Shown one piece after another: positions 1 through 17,365 of a DNA stretch of 64,000 bases. This stretch comes from Euphorbia lathyris (lineage: Eukaryota; Streptophyta; Magnoliopsida; Malpighiales; Euphorbiaceae). A program made the position numbers and the translations under genes. Below the pieces are notes generated by a model that made no database searches, was not told the DNA's origin, and saw nothing but the letters and a program-made list of their open reading frames with translations. Each line of letters starts with the position of its first letter. Positions within the stretch are counted from its first letter, which is position 1. The stretch lies in the NCBI RefSeq assembly GCF_963576675.1, contig NC_088915.1, forward strand, positions 41,135,501 through 41,199,500. Reading direction: 5' to 3'.

Positions 1-1725
1 CTAGGTTCCACCGAACTCACATTATTGACAGCAATGTTTTTACAAATGTTCAAGAGTGTTTGTTTCCATGGGGGACTCATCTAATAAATTTAGACGTGAA
101 ATACTCATCCGGCCAACATTTTTTTTCAGAAGATTGTATAATGAAATACATAGTATAGTCAAATATTACTTTATACATGCTAAAAATTTGTCACAATAAC
201 ATGTTAGCATGCTTTCTGTCAAGTCCTTGGGGTTTGTCACATATTTCAGTTAGCAGAGGGGGTTAATACAAGTACAATTCAAGACCTGATACTGGTTCCT
301 ACATAAGGACCACTCACATCTTAGGCGCTCTTGAACTGACCTTAGAAATGCAGTTTAAATACAAACTATTAATTTCTGAATTAATAGTAAGAATGCAACA
401 CCATCAAAAACCAAAATTGGTAACAAGTAGAAGTACTCCTTATATGGCAAGTCCCTTATACCTCACATGCCTATGAACACGGGTTTCTCCATCTAAACTC
501 TCATGTTATATAGTATAACAGGGCTAATCACCTCTGGACCTTTTAGGCCAGTTAATGTTCAAAGCACCGACATTTCTAGGAGGTTAACATACTAGTGTCG
601 GACACTCCACACTCGGAGACATGCACATGACATTCCAAAATAAGTGTCCCCTCTTTTTCTTTAAATATGGGGACACTTTTGGAACACGGCTTCTCAGTTA
701 ATTAAGTATAATGTAGGGTTTTCTTAATAATTTTACAAAAAAAAAAGGGGGTTGATATACAACAACAACAAAGCTTTAGTCTCGAAATGATTCGGGGTCG
801 GCTAACATGAACCGGCATACGAAACCGTGAAATCAAGTTGTGTCAGCGACATAAATTCTCTTTCTCCACTCTGTCCTATCCACTACCATATTTTCCTCAA
901 TCCCCCAATAAACCCATATCACTCTCAATCACCCTCTTCCAAGTTTGCTTAGGTCTTCCCCTACCCCTCACCATTGCATCCCTTTGCCACTCTTCAGTCC
1001 TCCTAACCGGCGCATCAAACGCTCTTCGTCTTACATGGTTTTCCCTCATTTTATTCTCAATAGATGTAACCCCTACTCTTGTCTTAATTATTTCATTAAT
1101 CACCCGATCCTTTCTCGTATGACCACACATCCATCTCAACATACGCATCTCCGCCACTGACATCTTACGAATGTGACAGTGTTTCACTGCCCATACTCCG
1201 TACCATATAACAATGTTGGTCTAATTGTCGTGATAAAACCTAATAAAAAGAAGAAATCAAAATCTAAAGAAAAGAATATAGCAGCTGCCCTTTTTGGTAG
1301 TTTAAATAGTTTGAAGTATTAAATGTTTCTTTTTGATGAATTAATGACTTAAAATGGATGTTATTTAAGCTATTTTATATATATATATATATATATTTGG
1401 CATGTCCCTGCCGTACCCATGTCTCATTTTTCTTTTTTTTTTTTTTTGAAACAATGTCTCATTTTTCTTAAATGCCGTTTTCCACACCCGCACGAGTACC
1501 CGTGCCGGTGCTTCCTACATTCAAACCTATTGGGTATATAATATTCTGCTGTGACCACAAAAGTTTGGCTGTCCTCTATCCAAATCATTTATCAAGACTG
1601 ATTCAAGATAAACTTGGTCAGAAATGTGAATCTAGTCAGTGTTTCAAAAAAGACTTATAATGAACTGAGCCTTGCAGTAAATTATCCTTCTGCATAAATA
1701 TTGAGATGCCCAATTAATCATATAC
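1..1725 (-). other. CDKC intron 10 (partial), gene-free apart from repeats
   Basis: No further CDKC exon can be found between the exon ending at 1726 and base 1, so this is one long intron that continues out of the window. It holds the RTE LINE tail described separately and a (TA)n run at about 1375-1397. Stretches at 590-720 and 1405-1520 are loosely similar to the cggacac-rich MITE at 6044. I see nothing else of note. Confidence 0.7.
752..1200 (-). mobile_element. RTE-type LINE, 3' fragment of reverse transcriptase ORF and tail
   Basis: The minus strand encodes a stretch with MLRWMCGHTRKDR, RRRAFDAPVRR, RGRGRPKQTW and MGLL, from about 1187 to 897. This is the C-terminal end typical of plant RTE LINE polymerases. 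Downstream on the minus strand comes an 'AGCCGACCCCGAATCATTTCG'-like segment and a short TTG-repeat tail near 755-775, the usual RTE 3' end. The copy is strongly 5' truncated. It sits antisense-compatible within the CDKC intron, in the same orientation as the gene. Confidence 0.85.
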
Positions 1726-7441
<5,716 letters not shown>

Positions 7442-7910
7442 TGTTTATTCTTCCAGCTCACACAAGCTCTTTCGCTTGCTAACCCTATTTCACCAAGAAG
7501 CAAATAAGTATAAAATTAAATGTTAAACAAATAATACAAAATTCAGCTTAATAAACAATTCTTCAAAAAATCAGCATTTTGCGCTGTCAAAGAGCAAACA
7601 ATATAAAGAGATATACCAAATAAAGGAATAAAAAGAGAGTCCAGAAATTCACAGAAACCCTACAGTAATTGCTATCTCAAATAAGCAAAGACTCATCGAT
7701 CAAACCACCGAATGGTATGAAGGAAAAGATTAAAACCCCAAACCCCTAAAAACTACAGAAACGAGAGAACGAGAGGAACCTGGAGACAGAAGGTGAAAAG
7801 AACTGAGAGGGCGAACAAACAAAGAGTCGTTTTGCTCGGAGACGAGGATTTTCTGAAGTTGGAGACAATCAGAGGGCTGTTGTTGCATACTCTTACATTA
7901 TTATATATAC
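7442..7910 (-). promoter_or_regulatory. CDKC 5' UTR and core promoter
   Basis: A TATA-like run (minus strand TATATATAA, plus 7901-7909) lies about 460 bases upstream of the ATG. Transcription would start near 7870-7880. The transcribed leader is rich in CT and GA. A possible 5' UTR intron runs from a CCAG|GTTCC donor at 7779 to an AAATAG acceptor at 7485. A leader intron is an inference here: the sites are only acceptable matches. Confidence 0.5.
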
Positions 7911-8333
7911 ATCAAACCTTCCTAAATTAATAATCCATAAATTAATAATCATAATAATTTCTTATTCTCTGCTTCAACCCGTTCAATAAATTAATACTCG
8001 ATAAATTAATATTTTTATAAATTAATAAAATTTCATAATCCCAATATAGGTTTACTGTAATTAAGAGAGAACTGATAAAAGAATAGTAAAATCAAATCAA
8101 TTTCAATTTTTTATACCAATTTTATCCTTATAATATATATAAATTTACCAGTAACATCTTCTTATGATGGCAAATAGAACCGGTCCAAAGACATGTACCG
8201 TTCCATGAAACCTCATTTGCTTCTGCCTACGCTCATCGCTCTTTAAATTCCTCTACATCATCCATGGGCATCGATCTCCAATTAAAATCTCTCGTGAGAC
8301 TTTTTGGATTCTTTATTTCTCTATTTTTTTCAG
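7911..8333. other. Intergenic AT-rich DNA upstream of CDKC
   Basis: Upstream flank of the CDKC promoter. It has runs of taattaat/aaattaat words and no ORF or repeat I can name. It ends where a Tat-type LTR seems to begin. Confidence 0.5.
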
Positions 8334-8832
8334 TTGTGATAACATCCAGATATTATCTACGGGACCAAAAGGGTAATTAACCAAACGACCGCGGATAAGG
8401 AGGATCGCCAAAGCAATGGCGTATGAAGCAAGACTCATAGGTGGCGAATCTACGGATTCCTCAACACGCCACAGAGGGTCAAACGCCTTGGGAGATATGC
8501 CGTTAAACCTCGATACGCCCAAGGAACGGCCAAGCCGATTCCCAATAAAGGCAACTAATAATCCATTAATGAGCTAACGGTCATACTTGAATAAGATCAG
8601 TAACCGCCATTAATGAGGCATTAATGGAGACTTTCTAGTTATTCGGAGTTACGATTACATGAGTATAAATAGCTTGCACCCCAAGCTATTGAGGTACACA
8701 CTTTCCAAAACCTTACTTCGTGCTTACGGTTTATTCTCATACAAGTTACTGACTTTGGCATCGGAGTGTCCCCCGCTGATTCCAACGGCGCCTCACAGGG
8801 AAGTGCTCCGATTGTAGATTCATCACCAGTCA
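8334..8832 (+). mobile_element. Tat-type (Ty3/gypsy) 5' LTR, short
   Basis: It starts TGTGATAACATCC, matching the TGTGATG start of the other Tat LTR in this window (minus strand at 60321). It contains a TATA box TATAAATA at 8664-8671. It ends ...caccagtca just before a degenerate primer-site-like attggtgcggtga at about 8836-8848. The gag start follows 50 bases on. The exact right boundary is inferred. Confidence 0.55.
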
Positions 8833-8894
8833 TCAATTGGTGCGGTGATAGTGGAAGTTCTGATCAAAAAAGGACTTAGTTCACAGTCACAAAA

Positions 8895-9482
8895 ATGGCA
8901 AATGAAGGGCAGAACCCTTCAACCGGAACAACAACACCTTCGAATACAATACCAACTTCAGTCAGTAATCCCTAGACAAACACCAACAACCCAGATCCTG
9001 ATGCACCCCTTATTCATGATGCTAGGGAGATGTCTCCAGATTATTTTGCCGATATTGTCACGGATTTAGTAGAAAACACTTACGGATCAGCTATGGCGGA
9101 TCGGTTGAAACCGTACCTTGATAATCCCCCTGTAGGTGGACCCACAACGGGAGTCATCCCTCCGGTTCACCGTCCCCCGCCAAGATCGAGGACATCAGCT
9201 TGGCAAGCCATCATTATCAGACCGGGAGCCCATAACGATTCAGCCTTCTTACAGTCCCACCATGTGGATGCGGTTGTCACCAGCACAGAGTTGGGGAGTG
9301 TCCCACCAACATGTAGAAGACTGTTTGAAGATGTACCAAAAGGAAGTCGGACGAACCGCGGGCACCCCCGAGAAACACAACGAGTACATGAATCACCATT
9401 GGAGAACCTCAGGTACCTCCATTGCCAATTGGAACACATGCTGGGCAAGGGCAAATCAATGAGACAACCGATCCTGGTCGCC
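8895..9482 (+). pseudogene. Tat-type gag, N-terminal fragment
   Basis: The reading frame starts MANEGQNPSTG at 8895, has one stop (TAG near 8970), then runs through MSPDYFADIVTDLVE and AMADRLKPYLDNP in the same frame. This is the proline/asparagine-rich amino end usual before the gag domain of Tat elements. It is cut at 9482, where an unrelated LTR begins, so the gag core and zinc knuckle are missing. It may be the 5' part of the same element whose pol restarts at 20608. Both are plus strand and the missing piece is about one gag body, but this is inference. Confidence 0.6.
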
Positions 9483-10547
9483 TGATGCTCGTAAAATATA
9501 TAGCATTTAATAGGACAAGTGTATCTTATCGCAACAAGTAATATTGTGCTAAGCACGAGATCGAACCACAAAGACTATTTGTTATAATTAGTAAATCTAC
9601 CTAGAGTGATCTAATTGTTTAGAGGGTTGAATAAATGTTTGGGTTTTTAATAATTAACTAAATGAATTGAAAGCAATAAAGTAACAAAATAAAGCGAACA
9701 ATTAACAGGGTAGAAAGTGGATTAACGGATGGCACAATCTAGGATGAGGAATCCTTTGATTAAATCCTATGTATGGGTTTAAGGAGTTCAGATTTATGTT
9801 TTACCAGTGATTGACGGTAATTGCCCTAATAAGAAAGACAAATGTGTACAAGATTTATCTAACATATTCACATGCATTCGGGTGATGGCTTGATTAGGCA
9901 TATACCCTAGGTCATGCAAAGCATTAGGTTCTTTGGCAACTAAGGCTAAAGCCGTAGCCCAGCCACGAAGCCGCACTCCTAGTGGTCTCTAGCGAGGTCA
10001 GGTTTACACAGATTCAGCATAGATAATTCCATGGTCAGGTTCTTATCTATCTATAATCCTATCTTTGTCAGGTTTATAGGCATCAGGCACAATATATACA
10101 TAAAGCAGGCTAGTTGATCGTCATCGAGTCTCATTCTAGCAATAATCTTATTCCTGGCAATTTCAAGGCATTAAGCATGCATAAACTGATCAATCAAAAG
10201 GCCCTAGATCCCTAATCATACATATTCATACAATCAATTTCATCCCCATCCCAAATTGGATGAGGATCAGTTCATAGACAAACCAATCATAGTAATAGGA
10301 CAATAGGAATAATGGAAAAGGCTTCAATTAAATATAAAAGTAAAAGACAAGAGTGAGAGATAGAAATCCAAAACCCGCTTTGTCGATTCTGATTACAGAA
10401 ATAGAAGATGAGGAGCTTCTCCCATCAATTGTTCTTCAATAAAAGAAAAGACAAAATTGAAATAAACCTAATCTAGAAAGCAGAAAAATAAAACTGAACA
10501 AAACTATAAATCTACATTATGACAGCTCTCTTATTAAAATCTCATCT
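9483..10547 (-). mobile_element. Tat-family LTR fragment, homologous to 59048-60321
   Basis: From tgatgctcgtaaaatatatag onward this stretch matches 59048 onward over about 800 bases. Shared words include ggacaagtgtatc, cacgagatcgaaccacaaag, acatgcattcgggtgatggc and gtggtctctagcgaggtca; I judge identity at about 80%. In the second copy the segment is the 3' LTR of a minus-strand Tat element, so this is read as the end of a related LTR. Its right part is lost where the Del LTR starts at 10548. It has no ORFs of its own. Confidence 0.6.
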
Positions 10548-13217
10548 TGTAACACCCTATACGTATAAATTTTTTTCTAGACTATTCATTAGACAAAGTA
10601 TTTATTTATGCTTATACTTGTAGTAATATTAAACACATACACGTAAATATATATATATGTATTTATACACCAAGTTTACAAACTTATTTAGTCCAAAAGT
10701 TTACTTATACTACATGCTTGTGAGGAGAGGAGAGGAGAGAGAATGAGGTGGAACACAGCCAATCGACCTTTCATCCATGCTATCTACAATATCTGACCTT
10801 CTAGAGACTCTTGTTCATCTACTTCATCAACCAACTGAAAAATTTAGCGATTTATATGAGTCGCCACTCAGTGAATATAAACAATCAATGAATTATAATC
10901 ACATACACATACACACGTACAAATTCATGCATATGCAAATGATAAACCTTTTATTAATTTTGTTGTGACACCACCAGCTAGACACTTCCCGAGATCAAGT
11001 AGCAGGTAAACGGTAACACATGTATTGCTGTACGGCCTTGTAATTTCATAATTCGACCTTTCGGTCCATGTAATCAAGTAGTCCATGTGAATGACCATAT
11101 AGGTCCAAGTAGTCCGTATATCTGACCATATAGGTCCAAGTAGTCCATATAATCAAGTAGTCATAAGTGCCTAGACTGGTATGTCACAACGCCATTTACG
11201 TTTTATGCAACATGTACACATACTTTGCATTTAAGTCATTCCATTACAAGTAATTCAATCAAGTATCATTTCACATCAGCATGGCAAAACAATTCACAAT
11301 ATCACAAAGTATCAATTCATATCAACATTTCAATCACAACTTCAGAAGCCAAAGTATTCATATCATGTTTATACTCACAACTAAGCCGCTAGCTTCATTG
11401 ACGGCGACTTGTACCTTCCTCCGGAATATCTTCAAAGGTTTGAGTACCTTTCTCTTCTTCTCCTACTTTTTTTTTTGAAACTGCTTCTTCTCCTACTTCT
11501 TCTTCTTCTTCTCTTTTTCTTCACTTTCTCACTCTAAAATATGTCTCTCTCTCTCTAAAGTTCTGGAAAGTTTGAGATTAGAATCACTCATCTAACCCTT
11601 CTCCAAACCTATCTAATTGTATTTGGTAGATTTCCCTTTTTGCCCATTCATATCACTTATTATTACCATCCTACAATTTCCATCACACCATTATTATTAT
11701 TATTGTTATTATTATTATTATTATTGTTATTATTAGATCTAAAATTATATGATATATTATTTAGATTAAAATTTTCACAATTTACATTTAAGTCCCTATA
11801 CTTTTAAGATCATTCAATTTAGTCCCTATACTTTAAAACACACTTACACATCTATTTCATATATTTTCACTTATCCTAATATTATTATTTATAGGGTAAA
11901 TTCCAAAAAAAACCCTGTGGTTTCACCGATTTCCAAATAAACCCCTGTGGTTTGTTTTTACCAAAAAAAAGGAGCGTGTTTACGCCGTTACCTGAAAAAC
12001 GGAAAATCAGTTAACAGTGTTAAAAATGAGGGGTAAAATTGGAAATTCCGAATTTTTTTAATTTTTTTAATTTTCTTCTTCTTCTTCTTCTTCTCTCCTT
12101 CTCCATCTCTCTCTTCTCCTTCCTCTTTTTCTTCGTTTTTTTAAATCGGTTCCAAAATCGAAAATCTGGAAATTTCCAGATTTCCGATTCTGGAAATCTG
12201 GAATTTCCAGAAACATGAGCTACTTCTTCAGGTATGTGATCTTTGCTAATGTGGTTAAAAAATTGAGATTTGCACATAAATGATTCGAGATTTAGACATA
12301 ATGTCGTCTACCTCAGAATCATTGTAAACGAACCATAATGGCATATATTGGTTATTATTAGGAGAGCAAAACAAATGAAAGAGGATAATCGAGGATCTAA
12401 AACCTTTGACCTTTAGCAGTCTTCACGAATCAGATCTGTGAGAATAAAATTGTAATTTCAACACAAACTTAGATTGTTTCATCAGATCTTGGGCTTTCCA
12501 ATTATTGCAACAGAAAGATTGGCAATAAGGTCGTGTTTGAAGCACTACGAGGCGTGGTTAGGATACTGGAGGGAAAAGGATACACAGTTCAGTTCGGGTG
12601 TAGTTCTCGGTATACAAGCGTTAGTGCGAGTTGCAGATGTTAATCGATGAAAATTGAAACTAATTAAGTTTGAACTGCCACATGGCTGAAACTAGTAAAA
12701 TAACCAGAATCGGAAATCTGGGAATTTCCAGATTTTTGGAAATTTCTAGAAATCTGGAATTTTCCGATTTCCGATTTTGGAAATCTGAAATCGAAACAAA
12801 AAGAAACAAAAAAAAAGAAGAAGGAAAGAGAGAGAGGAAGAAAAAGAGAAGAGAGAGAGAGAGGGGAAGAAGAAGAGGAGGAGGAAGAAGAAGAAGAAAG
12901 AAAAAATAAAAAAAAAAAAAAATCGTTTTTCCAAATTTACCCTTCGCCACGTCAGCATTTTTAAGGCCGTTAACCGATTTTCCGTTTTTCGGGTAACGGC
13001 GTAAACACGCTCCTTTTTTTTGGTAAAAACAAACCACAGGGGTTTATTTGGAAATCGGTGAAACCACAGGGGTTTTTTTTTGGAATTTACCCTTATTTAT
13101 ATGTATTCAATGATATAATGACATGTAAAATGCAAATATTATCTTCTAATGTTCCTAATAATGCCATGTAATGCATATGTCTATGTGAAATGAAATGCAC
13201 AAAATCGAGATGTTACA
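10548..13217 (-). repeat. 3' LTR of the Del/Tekay element
   Basis: The LTR starts (minus) TGTAACATCTCG at 13217 and ends GGGTGTTACA at 10548, a TGTAACA/TGTTACA inverted pair. It is preceded by the polypurine tract AAAGAGGGGGAGAAA (plus 13218-13232). It is 2670 bp long, of which about 1.2 kb is the fold-back transposon at 11893-13093. A short ATT/GTT microsatellite lies at about 11690-11735. Repeated 'ccaagtagtcc' words occur at 11080-11165. Confidence 0.85.
11893..13093. mobile_element. Fold-back (MULE-like) DNA transposon with long inverted ends
   Basis: The left end AGGGTAAATTCC... and the right end ...GGAATTTACCCT are inverted copies. The pairing runs inward over roughly 350 bp per side, through ccctgtggtttcaccg, gcgtgtttacgccgttac and the nested aatttccaga words. 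A tatttat duplication flanks it at 11886-11892 and 13094-13100. The middle (12240-12660) is unique and shows no transposase. ORFs on either strand here are Lys/Arg- or Phe-rich low-complexity translations of the purine tract at 12800-12920. The MULE assignment rests on the long inverted repeats only. Confidence 0.75.
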
Positions 13218-16200
13218 TTTCTCCCCCTCTTTAAAGAATTTCGACCTCGAAATTCATTACCTGATTCGTGAAACAAGTACGGATATTCTTTCCTCATCCT
13301 TTCCTCTGTTTCCCATGTAGCTTTTTCTACTGAATGACTTCTCCACAGAATCTTAACCAATGGTATCTCTTTATTTCGTAACTGTTTTGTTTTATACCCA
13401 ATGACTGCCACTGGCTCTTCTACATAACTGAGATTATCAGTAACTTCAATTCCCTGATCATTTATTACATGTGTAGGATCTGATCGGTATCTTCTGAGCA
13501 TACTTACATGAAAAACATCATGAATTTGAGCTAATTCTGGTGGTAATGCTAATCTGTAAGCAAGAGGCCAACTTTTTCAAGAATTTCATACGGTCTGATG
13601 TACCTTGGACTTAATTTTCCTTTCTTTCCAAATCTTATCACGCCTTTCCAAGGTGAAACTCGAAGAAATACTTTTTCCCCTACATCATACTCCATCTCTC
13701 TCATGTGTTGATCTGCATAACTTTTCTGTCTGTCTTGGGCTGCTTTAAGTTTGCTTCTGATTACCTTCACTTTCTCCACTGCATCTTGCACAATCTCAGG
13801 ACCTTCTAAAACACGCATGCCTTCTTCGTCCCAATAAATAGGACTTCTACATTTTCTTCCATACAATGCCCCATACGGTGCCATTCCTATACTGCTATGA
13901 TAATGATTATTATAAGCAAATTCTATCAAAGCAATATATTCATCCCACGCACCTTTGAACTCAAGAACACAAGCTCGAAGCATATCTTCTAATGTCTGAA
14001 TTGTTCTTTCAGATTGCCCGTCAGTTTGAGGATGAAATGCAGTGCTAAAATTTAACCTTGTACCCAAAGCATGTTGTAAACTCGTCCAAAATCGAGATGT
14101 GAATCGCGGGTCTCTATCTGATACAATAGATACTGGTACTCCATGTAATCTGACAATCTCATTCACGTACTTCTTAGCCAAATTCTCAAGTGAACAACCC
14201 CACCGTATAGGTAAAAAGTGAGCTGACTTTGTTAACCGATCCACAATTACCCAAACAGCATCATTCTTGCTTAGAGTCTTTGGTAATCCATAAACAAAAT
14301 CCATAGTTACCCTTTCCCATTTCCAGACTGGTATAGATAACGGCTGTAGTTTTCCAATTGGAGCCTGATGTTCAATTTTGATCTGCTGACAAGTTAGACA
14401 TTTAGAAACATATTCTGCCACATCTTTTTTCATTCTAGGCCACCAAAAATGAGACCGCAAAGTATTGTACATCTTTGTCATTCCAGGATGCATGGTGTAT
14501 GGAGCAGTATAAGCCTCTTCTAGAATCTCCTTACATAGATTATCAACATTTGGCACACAAATTCTTTGTTCTATCATCAAAGTACCATTTTCAACTGCAA
14601 AATTAGTACTTTTCCCCCGTTCTACACTTTCCATTATTTCCTTGAACTGTGGATCCTGGATTTGAGCTTCTTTGATTCTATCATGTAACACTGGTCTCAC
14701 CTTAAAGTTGGCCAATAGAACCCCATTCTTATTCAAATCTAACTCAACATTCATAGCACGCAATTGCACCAAATAAGGAAATGTAGATACTTGAACATGA
14801 GCCAAAATACTACCAGGTTTTCTGCTTAAGGCATCTGCTACCACATTCGCTTTTCCAGGATGATACTCTATTGTGCAATCGTAATCCTTTAACAATTCCA
14901 ACCATCTTCGCTGTCTCATATTTAAATCTTTTTGACTCATCAAATATTTCAAACTTTTGTGATCAGTAAAAATTTGAAATGTTTCTCCATACAAATAATG
15001 TCGCCAAATTTTCAAAGCAAACACTGTCAATGGAGCAGCAATAAGAGAAAACCTATCAACAAAACGTCTATAATATCCAGCTAACCCCAGAAAACTTCTT
15101 ACTTCTGCTACAGACTTTGGTGCTTCCCAATTAACTACTGCTTCAATCTTCTTAGGATCTACCTGTATACCCTGACCTGAAATCACATGTCCTAGAAATA
15201 AAACATGATCCATCCAGAATTCACATTTGCTAAACTTTGCATACAACTGCTTTTCCCTCAATATCTACAACACAATTTTTAAATGATATTAGTGCTCCTT
15301 TTTGCTCTTTGAATACACAAGTATGTCATCAACGAAAACAATAACAAACTTGTCAAGATACTTTTGAAATACCTTATTCATTAATGCCATAAAAGTTGCT
15401 GGTGCATTTGTCAACCCAAACTGCATCACAAGAAATTCATAATGCCCATATCGAGTTCGGAAAGCCGTCTTTGGAACATCTGGTTCTGAAATTTTGAGTT
15501 GATGATACCCCGATCTCAAGTCAATTTTTGAGAATATATGTGCTCCCTGCAATTGATCAAATAATTCATCTATTCGAGGTAAAGGATATTTATTCTTCAC
15601 GGTGACCCGATTCAACTGTCTGTAGTCAATACATAATCGCATTGTGCCATCCTTTTTCTTGACAAACAAAACTGGAGCACCCCACGGGGACACACTAGGT
15701 CGGATAAACCCCTTATCAAGTAGTTCTTGTAATTGTGTTTTCAACTCTTTTAATTCAACTGGAGCCATTCTATAAGGTGAGATAGAAATTGGTGCAGTTC
15801 CTGGAATCAAATCAATTGTAAACTCTGCTTCTCGACTAGGAGGTATACCCGACAAGTCTGAAGGAAATACATCTGGAAATTCATTTACCACAGGAATACT
15901 CTCAAGTGCTACATTTGTTGCTTTGGTGTCGATGACATGTGCCAAATATGCTTGGCATCCACCTTTCATTAAACGGAAAGCACTGATAGCAGAAATTAAA
16001 CAAGTTGGTACAAGTTGGCGGTCACCTTGAAAGATAACTTTGGGTTGATCCGGTGGTTCAAAAATAACCTCTTTAGTGAAACACTTAACAGTTGCATGAT
16101 GCTTTGTCAACCAATCCATACCCAGTATCACATCAAATTCTCTAATATTCAGCAATATCAAGTCTGCACTTAATTCTGCCGTACCAATTTGAATCAAACA

Positions 16201-16308
16201 ATTCCGATACACCTGATTTACTATCACAAACTCTCCTAATGGAGTCCCCACATTTAAATCAAACCCCAAGGATTCACAATCTATATGCAAATGTGATGCC
16301 AAATTTGA
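13181..16308 (-). pseudogene. Del/Tekay pol: protease, RT, RNase H remnant, integrase, chromodomain
   Basis: After the stop at 16309 come protease remainder ([10 protein letters not shown]), RT with LCIDYRQLN and the YVDD-type site [15 protein letters not shown], then a stop near 15289. The frame resumes at 15261. RT thumb runs to APLTV and is joined directly to [12 protein letters not shown], so the amino half of RNase H with its first catalytic acids is deleted. The integrase has the H2C2 zinc site, [16 protein letters not shown] and [11 protein letters not shown] frameshift near 13555 precedes the last part (HVSMLRRYRSD, then a chromodomain-like VEKATWETEERMR). That part reads through the polypurine tract into the LTR before stopping at 13181. 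Confidence 0.85.
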
Positions 16309-17275
16309 TTATGTAAATGAATGAGAAGATCCAGAATCAATTAATGCATAAGCTTCTAGATTGCAAATCGAAAGTTTACCTGTCACAACTTGTGGTGCAG
16401 CAATGGCTTCCTGTCTATTCAAAGCAAATGCTCGAACTTGAGTTTGTGGACCATGAGCTTCAGATCTACCAATACCTCTAGCAGTATTCATTGTTGCTCC
16501 TCTGCCTCTACCTCTACCTGCTGGCATAACAACCCCACTCCCCCTTGTATTCTGTACTGTAGCCTCTGAACCTTGTCTGTCAGATACTCCCCTTTTTGGA
16601 CAATCACGGAAGAAATGATCTAAGGAACCACAAAAGAAACATCCCCCGGTCAATTTCCTACATTCTCCCTCATGATATCTTCCACATGTATTACAAGCTG
16701 ATTTCAATCCTGAGCTTTGCCTTTGACTCTGTCTTGAATAAGATGGAACACTCATTCTTCCTCCTCGATTCGCAGAATATCCACCTCTAGCATTTGATTG
16801 TGAAGGAGATGAATTAGCTTGACGTTTGACAAACTTGTTACTCTGCTCAGCACTAGAATGACTATAACCCCTTTTTGTTTGGAAACCAACTCTTTCTTTT
16901 TCCAACCTTTCACCTCTAATAGCTGCAGCTTTTAGTTTTTGATAGGTTTCAATATCAGAAGCTGTAATTTTACTTCGAATTTCATACCTCAACCCTTCTT
17001 CAAATTGTCTGCATTTATCTTTTTCTGTTGCCACCAAAGAAGATACATAAGTTGACAAGTGATTAAATTTCACTTCATATTCAGCTACACTCATTTTTCC
17101 CTGCTTCAAATTCAAGAATTCTCTCCTTTTATCATCTAAATACACTTCTGGCATATAGTTATTGCGAAACTCAAGAACAAAATCATCCCATGTCAAAACA
17201 GGAGGCTGAACAGTACTGTTAGGAATAGTTTCCCACCAATCATATGTTGAAACACCTTTCCACATAATTTTGATT
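16309..17275 (-). pseudogene. Del/Tekay gag (amino end missing) with zinc knuckle
   Basis: From about 17275 downward the frame reads MWKGVSTYDWWETI, then the retrotransposon gag domain (FRNNYMPE, LKQGKMSVAEYEVKF, FEEGLRYEIR). A basic Ser/Arg-rich linker follows, then a CX2CX4HX4C-like zinc knuckle (CFFCGSLDHFFRDC). The protease motif IDSGSSHSF comes just before a TAA stop at 16311-16309. The reading frame resumes immediately after. The first part of gag is missing at the junction with the SIRE LTR. Confidence 0.8.
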
Positions 17276-17365
17276 TCACAAAATTGTTTAAGTATAATTG
17301 AAATACATATTCTAAACACACTAAGTTTAAATGCTTTGATTTATTATACTAATGTGTTTGTTCAA

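Larger units (their letters stand above)
10548..17319 (-). mobile_element. Del/Tekay-type chromovirus (Ty3/gypsy), 5' truncated
   Basis: On the minus strand the order is gag, protease, RT, RNase H, integrase, chromodomain, polypurine tract, 3' LTR, as in Del/Tekay chromoviruses. The 5' LTR and gag amino end are absent: recognisable gag stops near 17275, and a SIRE-type LTR begins at 17366 on the opposite strand. Several breaks make it non-functional. No TSD can be tested because one end is missing. Confidence 0.85.

Noticed and set aside
1472..1660. A possible final CDKC exon
   Set aside because: Neither strand shows the expected C-lobe sequence after LALDPSQ, and splice sites do not fit.
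12660..13037. Lys/Arg-rich or Phe-rich protein ORFs
   Set aside because: Translations of a long purine tract inside the fold-back transposon.
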